From contig JAALGY010000031.1 in the NCBI GenBank assembly GCA_032358165.1, positions 310,001 to 374,000 on the forward strand: a DNA stretch of 64,000 bases. The letters are read 5' to 3'. The position numbers and the translations under genes are program-made. The DNA is from Diplosphaera chodatii. Taxonomy: Eukaryota; Chlorophyta; Trebouxiophyceae; Prasiolales; Stichococcaceae. This document shows positions 12,801-25,047 of the stretch, in pieces. The notes below the pieces were generated by a model. The model was given only the letters and a program-made list of their open reading frames with translations. It searched no databases and had not been told where the DNA came from. Positions within the stretch are counted from its first letter, which is position 1. Each line of letters begins with the position of its first letter.

Positions 12801-15800
12801 TTACTCCCGGGCTGAGCAAATTTGAGGAGCCCCACCTCGGCAAAGTCTGAAGAGAGTCGTATGGCCACCTTTAGAGCCTGCTTTAGTTGCAGAAACTGCT
12901 TGAGCATATCCTGCCCGCTGCAGGGAAGCGCTGGGACTGGCGCCGGGCGCCGGCGCGGTCATCACCAACGGTCGGCTTGTGCTGGCGGATGCGCCTGCGC
13001 CGGACGGCGCTGCTGCGCCGGAGCCGCTGGTCACCGGCGACTTTGCGCTGCTGCAGGTGCATTTGCAGCCGCAGTGGCAGCAGGCAGCGAGCGCATCTTG
13101 CCTGCTGGCAACACTCATGCTGGCCAACCTTTGCTGACGCGCCGCCACTGTCAAACGTGCTCAGATGTGCATCTGCCGCCTGGTGTACGATGTTCAGACC
13201 AATCGTCAGCGCGGCAGGCGTGCAGTGGGATGCGCACACCGACTGGCTGGCCCGCTTGTCGCTGCAGGCGCACGCGCTGGTTGCCCAGATGGCCCAGGGC
13301 ACCGTCAAAGTGGCGGAGGCGGCGCTGGACGAGGGCCGCATCTCCAGCGACGGCGCCGAGGTCGACGAGGAGGGCCCCACCAGCGAGCAGCTGAGCGACA
13401 TCGTGGCGTCGGCGTCGTCTGTGCTGGCGGCCCATGGCGGCAAGGCGAGTGTGAACCCGTAGAACACCAGTGCATTTCCCATCGCTTTGCGTGTATCACA
13501 ACGACAAACCAGCTGCAACCTGCTGAGAAATCTTCTGGAAAGCTGTGGCGTCTTGCATGAGAACAGGTCGACCCGCGGTCGGCGCGCCTGTCCAAGGCGA
13601 TGCAGCAGCTGCGCACGCAGCACGTGGCGGTGCAGCTGCCGGCCCTGGAGCAAAACGGCGAGGCGTCCGCCCTGCAGGCCAGCGTGCTGCTTAACCCCCT
13701 GTCAAAGGCAAGCCTTTCGCTACTCAGATGTGAGCATGATCGACTGCAGCACTACATGGCAGCACAGTGGGCGTTCACTGTCACTCCAGGGATCGTCAGG
13801 CAAGTGCGGTCAGAGCGTCTGCAGCGTCGCATGAAGCATCGCAACTGTTGGACATGGTGCTGTGGAGCGTCTATTTTTATGCTGTGTCCCCGTCTTGCAG
13901 GCGGCCCAGAAGCTGGCGCCGGTGCTGGACTTCCTGCGGCGGCACACCGGCCTGGCGCTGCAGGTGGTGCTGCACCCAGAGCACGAGCTGTCCGACCTGC
14001 CGCTCAAGTCCTACTACCGATTCGCCCTCCCCGAGTTTGCTCACCGCGGTGAGCAGCCGCCCCCTCGCCTCATGTCGTGGATCTGTCACGCATCCACATG
14101 CCCCGGCTCCATGGCGAGTCCCATAGCCAGTGGCATGCTGTGCAGACCTGATGCATACTTCGTCATAACACATCTGCTGGGCTGCATGCGCTCATCCTGC
14201 GCCACACTGCCTGTTCCCATGCATCTGCAGAGGGCGGCGGCGGCGCGCCGCTGCCGCCGGAGGCGTCCTTCGCATCGCTGCCGGGGCGCCAGGTGCTGAC
14301 GCTCAACATGGACGTGCCGGAGGCCTGGCTGGTGGAAGCGGTGGAAGCCGAGGTGCGGTGCAGATCGCAGCGTGCACGGCAGCGCGACCCTTTATACCAG
14401 CGCTGGTCTCCTCATATGCACGGCACGGGGTTGCAGGGGCACAGGCAGCTCCGCTCAGGGTCCGGCAGAATGTGCACGGTGGCAGCTGCACGCATGTGCA
14501 TGGGCTTGCTGATATCTCATCGTGTACTCAGCATGCTGGCGTGGCGCAGGCTGACCTGGACAACCTGAAGCTGGGGGAGCTGCCGGTGCCGCTGGGCGGC
14601 CGGGTGGCCCTGCATGCGCGCTTCCAGCTGGAGGCGCTGCTGATCACGGGCCAGTGCATCGACCCTGGGGCGCGGCGCAGGGAGCAGGTGGGGTGCTGCT
14701 GCGGGTGGCACAGAGGAAGCTCGTTCTGGTCGGGCATTTGTCTGTGCGTGTCGCGCACATGCGGTGCCAGCTGGAGATGTCCCTGCTGAGAAACAGGGGC
14801 CCGCCATCAGGGTCCCTGTCTTTGAGCTCCTCTGCCGGCTGACAGCGCGACCTCATCCAGTACTCGGCGTGCGAGTGTGTAACGTGCGGCCGGCAGCCCT
14901 CGGCAGCAGTTGCACCGGGCGCTGCTCAGCAGCGGTTTTCCACCCGCAGATGACGCCGCGGGGGGTGCAGCTGTGGCTGGGGCGCGGGCGGCGGCGGCAC
15001 CTGCGCGACACGCTGGTCATGTCCAACCTGGGCTACTTCCAGCTGCAGGCGGGGCCGGGCGCCTGGCAGCTCCACCTCGCACCAGGTACCCATGAACTGT
15101 CTCACATGTCACTTGCAGTTCAGACTCTACTCAATGTTGACCAATCGCTGCCAGCAAGTGGCTGGGGCTCTGCAGCTGCGCGTCACGGTACCAGGTCGAG
15201 GATGTACGACGAGCTCGTCAATTGCTTGCCTCATGCTTGCTGACGAGCGAACGAAGCGTGCGAGTGTGCCTGCAGGCCGCTCGCAGGAGCTGTACTATGT
15301 CACGCCGGATGGCAGGGAGCTGGAGCAGCAGGACACGGCCTCCACGCCGCCCATCCTGCTGGACAGCCTCCTAGGTGCCAAGACCAAAACCCTGAGCCAT
15401 GCTCAACGGGACATGCTGCATATCATCACGCGCAAGTTGAACTGGCATTTCACCTGCAGGCAGCCGACAACCTTTGCACCCACGACTTAAGGGCTGACCA
15501 TACGACGGTGCGTGTGATGGGTTGCAGGGCGGAATGTGCAGCTGCGAGTGCGCAAGAAGACGGGCATGGAGGCGGAGGATGTGCTGGATGCAGACGCGGG
15601 CAAGTCGGTCTGGGACAAGCTGTGGAGCGCGCCAGGTGCCAACCTGTACTCCTGCATAATCTGAGCGCATCTAGGCTTTTTGCAGTGCATGAACCTGGCT
15701 GATGGACAGCACCAGCGACTGGGGTGCTGTGCTGTGCTTTCCTATGTTCTGTGCATGCTACGTAGCCCGGTTCGCAGCGCTTACGGCGCGGGAGCTGTCA

Positions 15801-18800
15801 ATAACAGCATTGCGGTTGATGGCGCCCAAGCTGACCACGCTCATGCCGCAGGCGAGGCGGCCAAGGGGGAGGAAGCAGACGACAGGGTGCACGTGTTCAC
15901 GGTGGCGTCGGGCCACATGTACGAGCGCCTGCAGAAGATCATGATCCTCAGCGTGCTGCGCAACACCAGGTCAGTTGCTTTGGCCTCTGGTAGCCTCAGC
16001 GCACCTGTCAGCTGCGGTATGCCTATCGTAGCACCTCAGGCCCAGTACAGAAGAGCAGGCACGTCTCGGACGGAGTTTTGAGGGTGCAGGGCAACGCGCG
16101 CCCGCCTTCAGTTGGTTTGTATCCCGTCAGACAGCTCAAGCTACTGGAGGCCGAGGCTGGCACCCGCTGTTTTGCAGGTCGCGGCTGAAGGTGTGGTTCA
16201 TCAAGAACTACATGTCGCCGCAGATGCGAGCATTTGTGCCGCGCATGGCAGCACACTACGGCTTCGACTATGAGTTTGTGACGTACAAATGGCCATCCTG
16301 GTTGCATAAGCAGGTGCGGGAAGAACCTCTGTACTCTGTGACACGTGGTGCAGCACATGTCCTTTTCATGCCGCAATAGCACATCTTTCTCATCGAGCAG
16401 GACCAGTCTCAGACATAGCATAGCATGTGTGCAGACCGAGAAGCAGCGCATCATCTGGGCATACAAGATCCTGTTCCTGGATGTGCTGTTCCCGCTCAAT
16501 CTCAAGAAGGTGAGGTTTCATCCGACAGTCAGTCTGCCTGTACATCCAAAAGACACCTCCGCAGCGATCCTATCCATTTGCTTGATGTCGGTGCCAGACC
16601 GACGATCTGACAGCGCACACTCAGCATCGTATTGAAATCGCTACAGGTCATCTTCCTGGACGCTGACCAGGTCATCCGCACCGACATCAAGCAGCTGGCC
16701 GATCTGGACCTGAAGGTCGGCACCTACTCAGCGTGCACACACCTGACAGCGGCATGGAGTGATGTCGTGCTGCGCCCAGCAACAGCAGTGCTGCAGGCCT
16801 GCCTCGGCTGTGACACGCGATGTGGTCGTGCGGGCGCTGGAGCACTGCCGCCTGCAGCACGCGCCGCAGCTGGTCCCCGGAGAGCTCAAACTCCTCGGCA
16901 TGTGCTGCAGGGCGCGCCGTACGGCTACACCCCCTTCTGCGACAACAACAAGGACATGGACGGCTTCCGCTTCTGGCGCACCGGCTTCTGGAAGGACCAC
17001 CTGCGGGGCAAGCCCTACCACATCTCCGCCCTGTACGTCATCGACCTCGCGCGCTTCAGGTAAGGCTTAAGGGGGTCCTAGTTCGCTGACATCGATGCCT
17101 TTGGGAGTGTGTATCACCAATGGACTGGTCGCCGCCTGGTCGTCATGTGCTGAACCCCTGACAGAGGCTTGCCAGCTGTCAGCGGCGCCCGGCCCCCGAC
17201 AGGCTGTCAAACGGCTGCTGCGGCGGCAGCACAGTCGATTGGTGTGGGACCATGGGGCTGCCCCACTGCCGAGCAGGCAGACGGCGGCGGGCGACCAGCT
17301 GCGCGTGATCTACGACAACCTAAGCAAGGACCCCAACAGCCTGTCCAACCTGGACCAGGACCTGCCCAACTACGCGCAGCACCAGGTCCGCTGGGCTGTC
17401 ATGCCAGGAGCTTGCGTACTGAGATCTGAGCTGTGGACGCCACATGATAAATGGCTGCTGCGGTGTTTTCAGGTCGAGGCGAGCGGGTTGCTGTGCTGAC
17501 GCGCATGCTGCTGTGTGCACAGGTGCCGATCTACTCGCTGCCGCAGGAGTGGCTGTGGTGCGAGACGTGGTGCGGCAACACCACCAAGCCCGCCGCCAAG
17601 ACCATCGACCTGTGCAACAACCCCCTCACCAAGGCACGCCCTTGCTCCCAACTCACTGCAGGTCCATGAACATAATTTTGGGCTCGACGGCATCGGTAGG
17701 AGCTGCCAGGCCTTACTGTGCCCCAGCATGAGACCCTGGTTCCCCTCTGGAGCACCACCAATGCACTTGCAGCCCTCTCACAGCCGGCGCGGATGCAGCA
17801 CACACAATGAAGGCCGCCCCGATAGGCTGACGGGCGGCGTGCTGGGGTGCAGGAGCCGAAGCTGGACAACGCACGGCGCATCGTGGCGGAGTGGCCGGCG
17901 CTCGACGAGGAGGCGCGCTCCTTCACCTCCCGGGTGCGTCCGGCGGCCTCCGAGTCCTAGCCAAATGCGGTCGTTCTTGAGCATAGTCGGCAGGAGCGCT
18001 GCACAGTCGAGGCCTGCGAGTGTTGTGCTGCAGCTTCGAGGCTGAGAGTCAATGCAACCCCTGCGCTGTCCGCTGCCAATCCGCTGGCTGTCAGCATCAT
18101 CCAGTGACCACTTACCGTGCAGGTGGAGACCCAGCTGGCGGAGGAGGCCCTGCAGCAGCAGGAGCAGGGTTTGGGCTCCGGCAGCGGGCAGCCGGCCCAT
18201 AGTGCTGGCGCTGCAGCCGCGGCTGTTGCGGAGGACGCAGTTGCGACCCCGGCCAGCAGCAGCAGCGGCCCGGGGTTCGCGGCTGAAGGGACAGCCGATG
18301 CAGCCGCAGCGGGGCAGGCCGCCGGCAGCAGCAGTCGGCCAGCAGCGGCCGCGGGCGCGGCAGCGGACACCGCAGCGTTAGACGGCGCCGCTGGAGACGG
18401 CGGTGCGCCAGGGGAAGACGCGGATGGAGACGTGGATGAAGACGCGGGTGGCGCCGGTGAAGACCAGGGCTCCTGCCCCGCTGGCACCGACGAGGTCACG
18501 TGGGACTCGGACTGGACCGATGAGCAGGTCGCCGCCGCCGCCGCCGCGGGGGAATATGACGACGACGGCCCGGAGGGCGACGAGGTGTGAGCGTCCAGGG
18601 TCACCACGCACCTTGGCCGGCGTGCCTGTCGAGAATGCATGGGGCGTCCGCTGACGGCACGGCAGTGCTGCAGGGGCAGAGGCACTCTGCAACTCTCCAG
18701 CAACAATACCCAACATGTGTGTCCGTTCCAACCTGTGTCTCCGTCTGCGGTGCTCAGGACGGCGAGCTGCAAGACGACGGTGCGGAGGAGGGTGCAGCGG

Positions 18801-19878
18801 GTGCAGGGGATGCGTCAGAGGCGGTGGCGGCGGCAGGGGATGACGGTGCCGCAGCGGGGCAGCAGCCGGTGCTCAACATCGGGGACAGCGCCGGACTGAA
18901 GGACGCGGTGTCCAAGCTGAAGCAGAAGATCGAGGTGCGCTTCCCGGTGCTCTCTGGCGCTCTCCTGCTGCAGGATTTGCGCTGCGGCCTGCATGGTGGC
19001 ACAAGACCGCCAGCAGACCACGATTGTGCGAGGCGCTGCCTGCTGCCACCAAGCTCTGATTGCCTGCGAAGCTCACTTGTGATATGCTGTCGTGCACCCC
19101 CTGCAGGACGCCAAGAACAGCGACGCGTACGTGGAGCTGTCGGCCGGCAAGCAGGAGCTGCTCAAGCGGCGCATGAACCTGGCCGCCCGCTGTGTCATGC
19201 AGGTGCGCTGCCCAGGCCCCGCAGCCTGATTTGTGTCTGCGGTGCCACCTGAGCCGGATGTGCTCACAGTGATGCACACCCTGGCGGAGTGCTTGCTTCC
19301 AGAGGGGCCGATTTGGCTCCGCACCCTCGTCCACTGCACGATCCTTTTGCCCCCTGCAACCTGTCCAGAAACAGCAGGACGCGTGCCGGGAGGTGGAGCG
19401 GATGCCGGAGCTGGATGAGGTGACGCCCGACATGTCGCCGGCGGACGTGCGGCAGCTCATCGTGCAGCGCGGCGGCAACATCCCGAGCGCGGAGTCGCAG
19501 GTGCGCGCATCAGCCTGCTGAGGGGGGGACCTCAGCCATGCTCAGAGCAGCGTTCTGCCTTGCAGCAGCCGATGTCCAGGCAGCGGCGTGCTGTCAGACG
19601 CTCTGCTCACAAGATTTGACAGAGCCCGATAGAGGATGCGCTGGTGAATCGAAAGGTGCAGGGCTGTCACATTCAAACTGGACATTCCTGCCATCAAAAG
19701 GCTTTCTATATGGCAGGCGGAAGAGGACAGGGAAGCCGCAGAGGAGCAGCGCATTTTGGACGAGGCGCAGGCGATTGTGAGGAGGAAGAAGGACAAGCTG
19801 GCGCGGCTGGCGGCGGCGGCAGCTGAAAGCAGCGACGAGGATGAGGACGGCGGGCCGCATGATGCGGATGAGCTGTGA
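6892..19878 (+). CDS. UGGT: UDP-glucose:glycoprotein glucosyltransferase (ER folding sensor), ~40 exons
   Basis: This ER-lumen enzyme re-glucosylates misfolded N-glycoproteins so that calreticulin/calnexin bind them again. Exon 1 (6892-7068) starts at ATG 6892 with a hydrophobic signal peptide ending near AHAQA, followed by the family start [10 protein letters not shown]. Exons follow at 7213-7446, 7602-7831, 7997-8175, 8424-8591, 8834-9013, 9250-9339, 9564-9678, 9847-9983, 10205-10352, 10471-10655, 10791-10917 and on through the thioredoxin-like and beta-sandwich regions. The C-terminal GT24 catalytic domain is unmistakable: [12 protein letters not shown] (16178-16313), [20 protein letters not shown] (about 16433-16509), [11 protein letters not shown] with the DAD metal-binding motif (16648-16714), [12 protein letters not shown] (16910-17059), [14 protein letters not shown] (about 17278-17383), and [13 protein letters not shown] plus DLCNNPLTK (17521-17633). 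After [10 protein letters not shown] (17853) an unusual acidic and coiled C-terminal extension runs to TGA 19876-19878 and ends DADEL, an HDEL-like ER-retention signal. Several introns have GC donors. Identification is certain; individual exon edges vary in certainty. Confidence 0.97.
11436..11594 (+). other. Probable GC-AG intron in UGGT
   Basis: The exon ending EMRQ (11435) is followed by GCACGG rather than GT. The next in-frame conserved block, [12 protein letters not shown], begins at 11595 after AG, phase 0. No GT donor nearby preserves the frame into this block. Confidence 0.55.
11729..11849 (+). other. Probable GC-AG intron in UGGT
   Basis: ACTGCAG at 11728 is followed by GCGCGT. Joining to 11850 (ATGAGGAC, after CCCTGCAG) keeps phase 1 and gives [10 protein letters not shown]. 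The alternative GT at 11719 would break the frame. Confidence 0.5.
13708..13900 (+). other. Probable GC-AG intron in UGGT
   Basis: NPLSK (ending 13707, CAAAG) is followed by GCAAGC, the GC version of a strong GTAAGC donor. Splicing to 13901 after CTTGCAG gives [14 protein letters not shown], matching the family pattern, in phase 0. Confidence 0.65.
17634..17852 (+). other. GC-AG intron in the most conserved part of UGGT
   Basis: The exon ends DLCNNPLTK at 17633 (ACCAAG) and is followed by GCACGC. The next exon starts [10 protein letters not shown] at 17853 after GGTGCAG. The family reads NNPMTKEPKL without interruption, so the splice sites are fixed by the protein and the donor must be GC. 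Confidence 0.8.
18123..19878 (+). other. Extra C-terminal segment of the glucosyltransferase
   Basis: Five exons (18123-18584, 18759-18933, 19108-19200, 19369-19500, 19717-19878) join in the same phase after the catalytic domain. The first is acidic and Ala/Gly/Ser-rich. The next ones encode heptad-like, Lys/Glu-rich sequence ([49 protein letters not shown]) and a very acidic tail before DADEL. Known plant and animal enzymes end soon after the catalytic domain, so about 200 or more residues here look lineage-specific. The alternative is a separate small gene, but the unbroken phase and the ER-retention-like end favour one protein. Confidence 0.65.
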
Positions 19879-19969
19879 TGCACAGTGTGACGGCATATCC
19901 CCTTGGAACTCAGACGACATTGCAGGCAGGCAGTGAGCTTTCCTAGCCATGGGTCCTTGTCCGATCCAA

Positions 19970-19974
19970 TGTAA
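19970..19974 (+). promoter_or_regulatory. TGTAA polyadenylation signal candidate for UGGT
   Basis: TGTAA, the usual green-algal polyadenylation signal, lies 92 bases after the UGGT stop codon, a normal distance. Confidence 0.45.
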
Positions 19975-20185
19975 GGTTGCACCGTGCAATCGTGCAGATG
20001 TCCACGCACTCCTGCGTCCAATGCTGCTTCACACAGCGTCAGATGTGGCAGCTGTCGCTCAACTCGCTACCAGCAAGCCATTGCCCGGCGGCCACTGAGC
20101 CCCCAGTTACTTCCCGCCGCCACTGTCAAGGTGCTTTGCGGCCGCACTTCCGCTGCCGCCGCATCACCAAAGGCCGGGCCCCGCG

Positions 20186-23100
20186 CTACTTCCTGCCGCC
20201 GCCGCCCCGCCGCCGGTGGGGCGCCGTGCCGCCGCCGCCCACGTTGCTGAAGCCGGGCCGCTCCAGGTCGGGCGCCAGGTCGGGCACCATGGCGTCCCGG
20301 GTGGTGATGGCCACCCCCTCCAGCGCCCACACCCTGCGCAGGCCCCCATGTCCAGCTGTAGCATGTGTAGAGGAGTGTATCGAACGTTCAGCAGAATGGA
20401 TGTAGACAGGCTGGAACTTGAACACGGTGAGACACCAGGGTGGGAAGCACAGCAGACAGCGCTGTCGCACCGCAGCTGCACGTCGCCGGCGGCAGCGACG
20501 CTGAACCAGCCCAGCCCGGCGACGGCGATGTCGGTCGTGCTGCTCCTGAAGGTGGCGCCGCTGACGGACACATCCGCCGCCGCGAGCCGCGGCAGCCGCT
20601 TCATCCGCTTCTCGTCGCCCAGCGGCGGCGTCAGCCGGCTGCCGGCGTGCTGCGCCTGCCTGCGGCGGTAGGGGGACATGTGTCGGGCAAGCCTCGCTGG
20701 CTGGCCCAGTCATGCGTGCTGCGGGCCGTGAATAGTGAGGCGACATCGCGCAGACACACGAGCGCTAGCCACTAGGCGAAGCGTTTGTGCGCGTCTGCAG
20801 ACGTCGCCGCACCAGTGACAGCACCACCCCAGATGTTGTGCGATGGCGCATCCACACGTGGACACTGAGCACAATTTTGCAGGTCCGCAGGCATGTGCCT
20901 GCAGATGCCAGGTGCACAGCTACGACTTTGGCATATATTGGCAGGACTGACAGCAGCAGGGAGGACCCCACTTCTCGGCGGCGGCGTCGGTGCGGCCGAA
21001 GTGCGTGACCAGGTCGGCGGACGCCCACAGGGTGATGTAAATGGTGGCGGCGGGGGCGGACGCCACGTCCAGGCGGGCGACGCCGCCGACCAGCACGCTC
21101 TGGCCGGCCGCGATGCGGAAGGTGCGCGGCTTCAGCGGCTTCCGCGGCAGCAGCATGCGCACCTGCGGGCGGCGGGAAGCGGAGGTTTGCACAGCGCCGC
21201 GAAAAGTTTCCCTGCTCGCAGGCTGCCCTGCACAGCTACAGGCCGCCGGAACAGCAGAAGCCAAAAAAAACGCTCAAACCAATGTCTGATACCACACCAG
21301 ACTGTTGACGGCAACGCTGAGTTGGAGAGAGTGGCTGCACCTTTTCGGGTCCCACCAGACTGTTGGACACACAGTGCTCAATTTGAAAAGCTGAATGGAA
21401 AGAGTGGCTGCACCTCCTCGGGGTCCAGGTACGCCGCCAGCTGGTGGGGGTGGGGAACGCCCGGCGTGTCAAACATGCCGCACTTGACGGGCATGAGCCC
21501 CTCCACCTTGAGCATGCCTGCGCATGAGCAGCCGGCGCCCGTCGCACATGGGCATGGTGGGCGGCCACATGCGCATTGGGGCTGCGCACTACTCTGCCGG
21601 AACGCCTGGCACAGCAATGGCCATCTCGGATCAGCACCCTAGTCAGCCGGATGCTCAAACGCCGCCTCATTAATCCACCAGGTCTGGTGCATTGACGCTG
21701 CAGCTGCTGGCAGCGTCGCAGCGGATAATTGGACCGGCAGGGGAAAGATTCGCACCCAGGGTGGTGCCAGGCAGAGCAGCGGTGGTGATATTACGGCCGG
21801 GGCCCAGGCCCACCGCCTGCCGCATCGCGTTGATCAGGCTGCTCTTGCCGGCATTCTGCAGATGTGTGCAAGCCACCTCATTGCCGGGCGCTCCGCCTGC
21901 AGACATGCCTGCTGCGTGCTGCTTGCTGCACCGCTGCAGGGTGGCAGACGCATCCCGCCAGGGCATCGGCACAGGCATCACGACGGAAGAGTCCAAGCCA
22001 GGCCAGCCAGAGTGCTGATTGGCGGGCACCTGGGCGCCGATGACCCAGACGTCGCCCTTGGCGCCCGCCGCGCCCCGCAGCTCCTGCAGCAGGCGCGCCA
22101 CGCCGGTACCCTTCACGCTGCTGACCAGGTGCAGCGCCGACAGCCGCGGGAAGCCGCCCTGCTTCGCGCGCGCCCGCACCCATTGCTGCGCAGCAGCAGG
22201 CGCCGGGCGGTCGGGCCAGGCTGCTGTGTCCCACGCGCATGTGGCAGCGTCTCGGGCTGGGAAACACTCAGAGACACCGATCGCCACGGCGCTCGACGCA
22301 ACAGGAAGGCGGCAGGGCCGAAGCGGCCCCAAATCGACCCTGCAGATGTGCGCCTACAGGCAGCGCCGCCCCTACCCACGCCGCGCCCTGCCCCGTGCAG
22401 GGCGCTGCGGGCCTGGGACACTGCAGCAGCTGCGAGATTCGGCCGGGTGCTGTCAGGCTCAGCAGTGAACAGGGGTTCAGCGCTGCCGCCGCACCTCCAG
22501 GCGGGCGCGGGGGATGTGGTGCGGCAGCAGGTCCGCCTTGTTGGCGACCAGCACCAGCCGGAAGCCCCCCGACAGGTACTGCGCCTGCCCGGCCGGCCCG
22601 CCCGCCTGCGCCTCGTCCCAGGCGCCTGCACGTGCAGGACGGCGTGCTCGAGCCCGCGAAGCAGACTCCCCCTGGAAGACCACGCTGCCCAACCCTGCAG
22701 AAGCCGCGCCAGGATGCCGCCCACGCTTCTCCAGCCCTGAAAGCGAGGGTCCACCCACGGATGCCGGCCTAGGAGCAGCGGCAGCAGAACAGGGCGCCTG
22801 TGCACGCAGGCCGGTCGCAGCATGTCGCAGCACACGCCTCGGGGCACGATGGCGGACAGCGCGGCGCGGGGCAGGCTGCCGTCAAAGTCGGCCAGGTCCA
22901 CGACGCACAGCACCACCGCCCGCCGGTGGGGCGTCGCCGCGATCCTGCGCCCCACCTTGCGCCCCAGGTCGAACGCAGGCATCTGCGCCTCGGCCGCCCT
23001 GCTCTTGACGGCCCTGCGGTTGTTGACTTGAAGGGCTGGTTAAAATGTCAGCTGCTGCGGAACACGGGGCCAGGTGTCAAAAGGCCGGCATCTTGGCTCT

Positions 23101-24062
23101 CGATGACTCAGCAGGTGCTGGTGCTCAAGTCTGAGCTGGGGCGCCATTAGTGAGACGTGTCAACAGTTCGATACAGGGTCTGGCTGTCCAGAAGGTACGA
23201 CGTTCGTTGAGCCGCGGTCGGCACCCACCCGGAGTGGGTGAGGGAGTGGCAGCGGGCGCACAGCACGGGCACGCCGGCAGCCGCCTCCGCCGCTGCAGCC
23301 GCCGCGACCTCCGGCAGCTGGCCCAGGGAGGGACCCGCCTCCTTCCTGCCGCCCGTCCCGCCGCCGCCGCCGGCCTCGTCCCCCCACTCGGCCGCCATGT
23401 CGTTGAACACGTCCCACTGGTCGGCTCCCCTGTGGCTCCCACCCCGGCCGCTGCTGTCGTCATCCGACGCTGATGAGCCGCTGCTGCTCGCGGCTATCCG
23501 CTCCGCAAGTCGCGCGGCGGCCGCCTCAAGGGAGTCATCACGCGGGCCCGCAAAGTCATCTGCGTCTGCCGCTCTGCCCTTTCTCCGGCTGCCTGCTGCT
23601 GGTACTGTTGCTGCTGGCTCTGCTGCATCAGGGTCAGCGCGGGTGCCGCCTGTTTTGCGGCCGCTGGCTGTCTCATTCAATCCCATAGCAGTCATTGCTT
23701 CCGGTTGGGCACCCGCAGCCGCCTGCTGCAGCTGCTCCAGGAAACGCTTGGGCAGCTGGAAGTACCTGTGCGAGCCAACGAGGCTTGTGAGGCCGGATAG
23801 CAGGTAAGAGCGTGGCACGCCCAGCATGTGGCAGGAGCTCAGCGCAGGCGTACCCTGGGGCGTCTGCATTCTGCTGCTGGAGCTTCACGCCACAGCCCGA
23901 GCAGTACTGCGGGGTGGCCCTCTGCAGCAGCTTCTCGTCGATGGCTGCGGTTTGGGATGACCCTGGCGGCTGTGCGTCCGCTGCCTGCTTCCGAGCAGTC
24001 GCCGCTGCTGCTGACGAACAATGCCGCAGCGGCTGCAGCATGCACGGCGCCGCCAATGGCAA
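20186..24062 (-). CDS. BPG2: Circularly permuted YqeH/BPG2-type chloroplast GTPase
   Basis: Proteins of this family act in chloroplast ribosome (16S rRNA) maturation. Exon 1 (24062-23854) holds a short Ala/Ser-rich, transit-like N-terminus and the first zinc knuckle YCSGCGVKLQQ. Exon 2 (23765 to about 23232) begins GYFQLPKRFLEQ, contains a long Ser/Asp/Gly-rich insert, and ends with the second knuckle CARCHSLTHSG. The GTPase motifs then come in the permuted order typical of the family: VDLADFDGSLP (about 22.9 kb), G4 NKADLL (about 22.55 kb), an exon ending DVWVIGAQ (about 22.04 kb), G1 NAGKSSLINAM with PGTTLG (about 21.8 kb), and G3 FDTPGV with LDPEE (to 21414). The C-terminal domain follows: VGGVARLDVASAP with ITLWASADLVTHFG (about 21.0 kb), STTDIAVAGLGWFSV (about 20.5 kb) and EGVAITTRDAMVPD to TAG 20186-20188. 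The start is the first ATG before the zinc knuckle; a longer transit peptide upstream is possible. Family assignment is firm, the BPG2 paralogue choice less so. Confidence 0.9.
21294..21425 (-). repeat. Tandem duplication covering a splice donor of the BPG2-like gene
   Basis: Two adjacent copies (21294-21352 and 21353-21425) share CACCAGACTGTTG and AGAGTGGCTGCACCT. On the minus strand the second copy is the end of the exon encoding LDPEE with its GTGCAG donor at 21413-21408. The other copy, inside the intron, keeps the same donor sequence after GAAAAG and so forms a decoy donor. Confidence 0.7.
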
Positions 24063-25047
24063 GCGTCTGCTCCGCCTACAGCGGCACCGTGCAAGCCGTC
24101 ACGGGCTGGGTCGCCCTCCAGACTGCTGCATTTGGATGCGGTGCCAGTATGTTCGCATGCCTCCGCAGCGGGCCTTGCCTTTACGATGCGCACCTCAACA
24201 AGGGCGGCGGCCCATGCTCAGCGCATTGATGGAGCGACACGGCTGATGAAAGCTGTCTACTGTGCGCGCAAGCTGTCTGACCACACGGCAGCTGCCTGCT
24301 GAGAGACATGCCCCTGCCGAGGCCGGCGCCGCAGAGCCGACGCAGCACCCGGTTGCCTACAAGCTGCAGCAGCATGCGCGACTGCGGCTGAGGTCGGCTC
24401 AAGTTTTCTTGCGAGGCTGAGTGCAAGTGCTGTCACTGCTGTCGGAACTGTGGTTGCCTGGTGCTCGCCGCCCGTATCTCAGCCGTCAACGCCCCACAAC
24501 TGGTCCTCAGCGGTGCGACCTGTTGACGCTGCACATCATGGGCGCCTCACCTGAACCAAGAGGCGTACTGCTGCTGTAACGATGCGGAAATGGCGAGAAA
24601 AGCGAGCAGATTTGGGCATCAACTTGTCAACTCCGGAACCTCGTGTGGCACAGCAGGGTCGTCAGACGATGTGATCTAACCGTTAACCTTGCATCTGCGT
24701 TTATGTCGTCGCAACAATGCGATGTGAGCAACTTGCAATGCCATCGTGCGCTCTCCGTGCTGCCGGCGGGGCACCACGAGCGTACAGACGCCCTGTGGTG
24801 AACTTGAGGGCCGTGACAACAAAACTGCCACGACCTCCTGGCTTGCTATGCGGTGCCTGCTGGTTGATGCAGTATGCCTTGCTTGTCTTTAGAGGTGAGA
24901 GCGTCTGATTTGTTGTTATGCAAAACCCGCTGCGGTGCGACATGGGCACCAACTGTTGTCGCCTGGTTTGCAGCTAGTCGGTGCTGTGCCAGCACAGTGA
25001 CACCTACAACGCCCCAACAGCGCTGTTGTGGGCCGGCAGCCATGCGC
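24063..25047. other. Intergenic region, no gene seen
   Basis: It lies between the 5' end of the BPG2-like gene and the tRNA gene. Only short unsupported open stretches occur. It presumably contains the BPG2-like promoter. Confidence 0.5.

Noticed and set aside
18587..18758. UGGT ending at the in-frame TGA after GDEV (18585-18590)
   Set aside because: The GTGTGA is better read as a splice donor, because four following exons continue in phase to a DADEL end.
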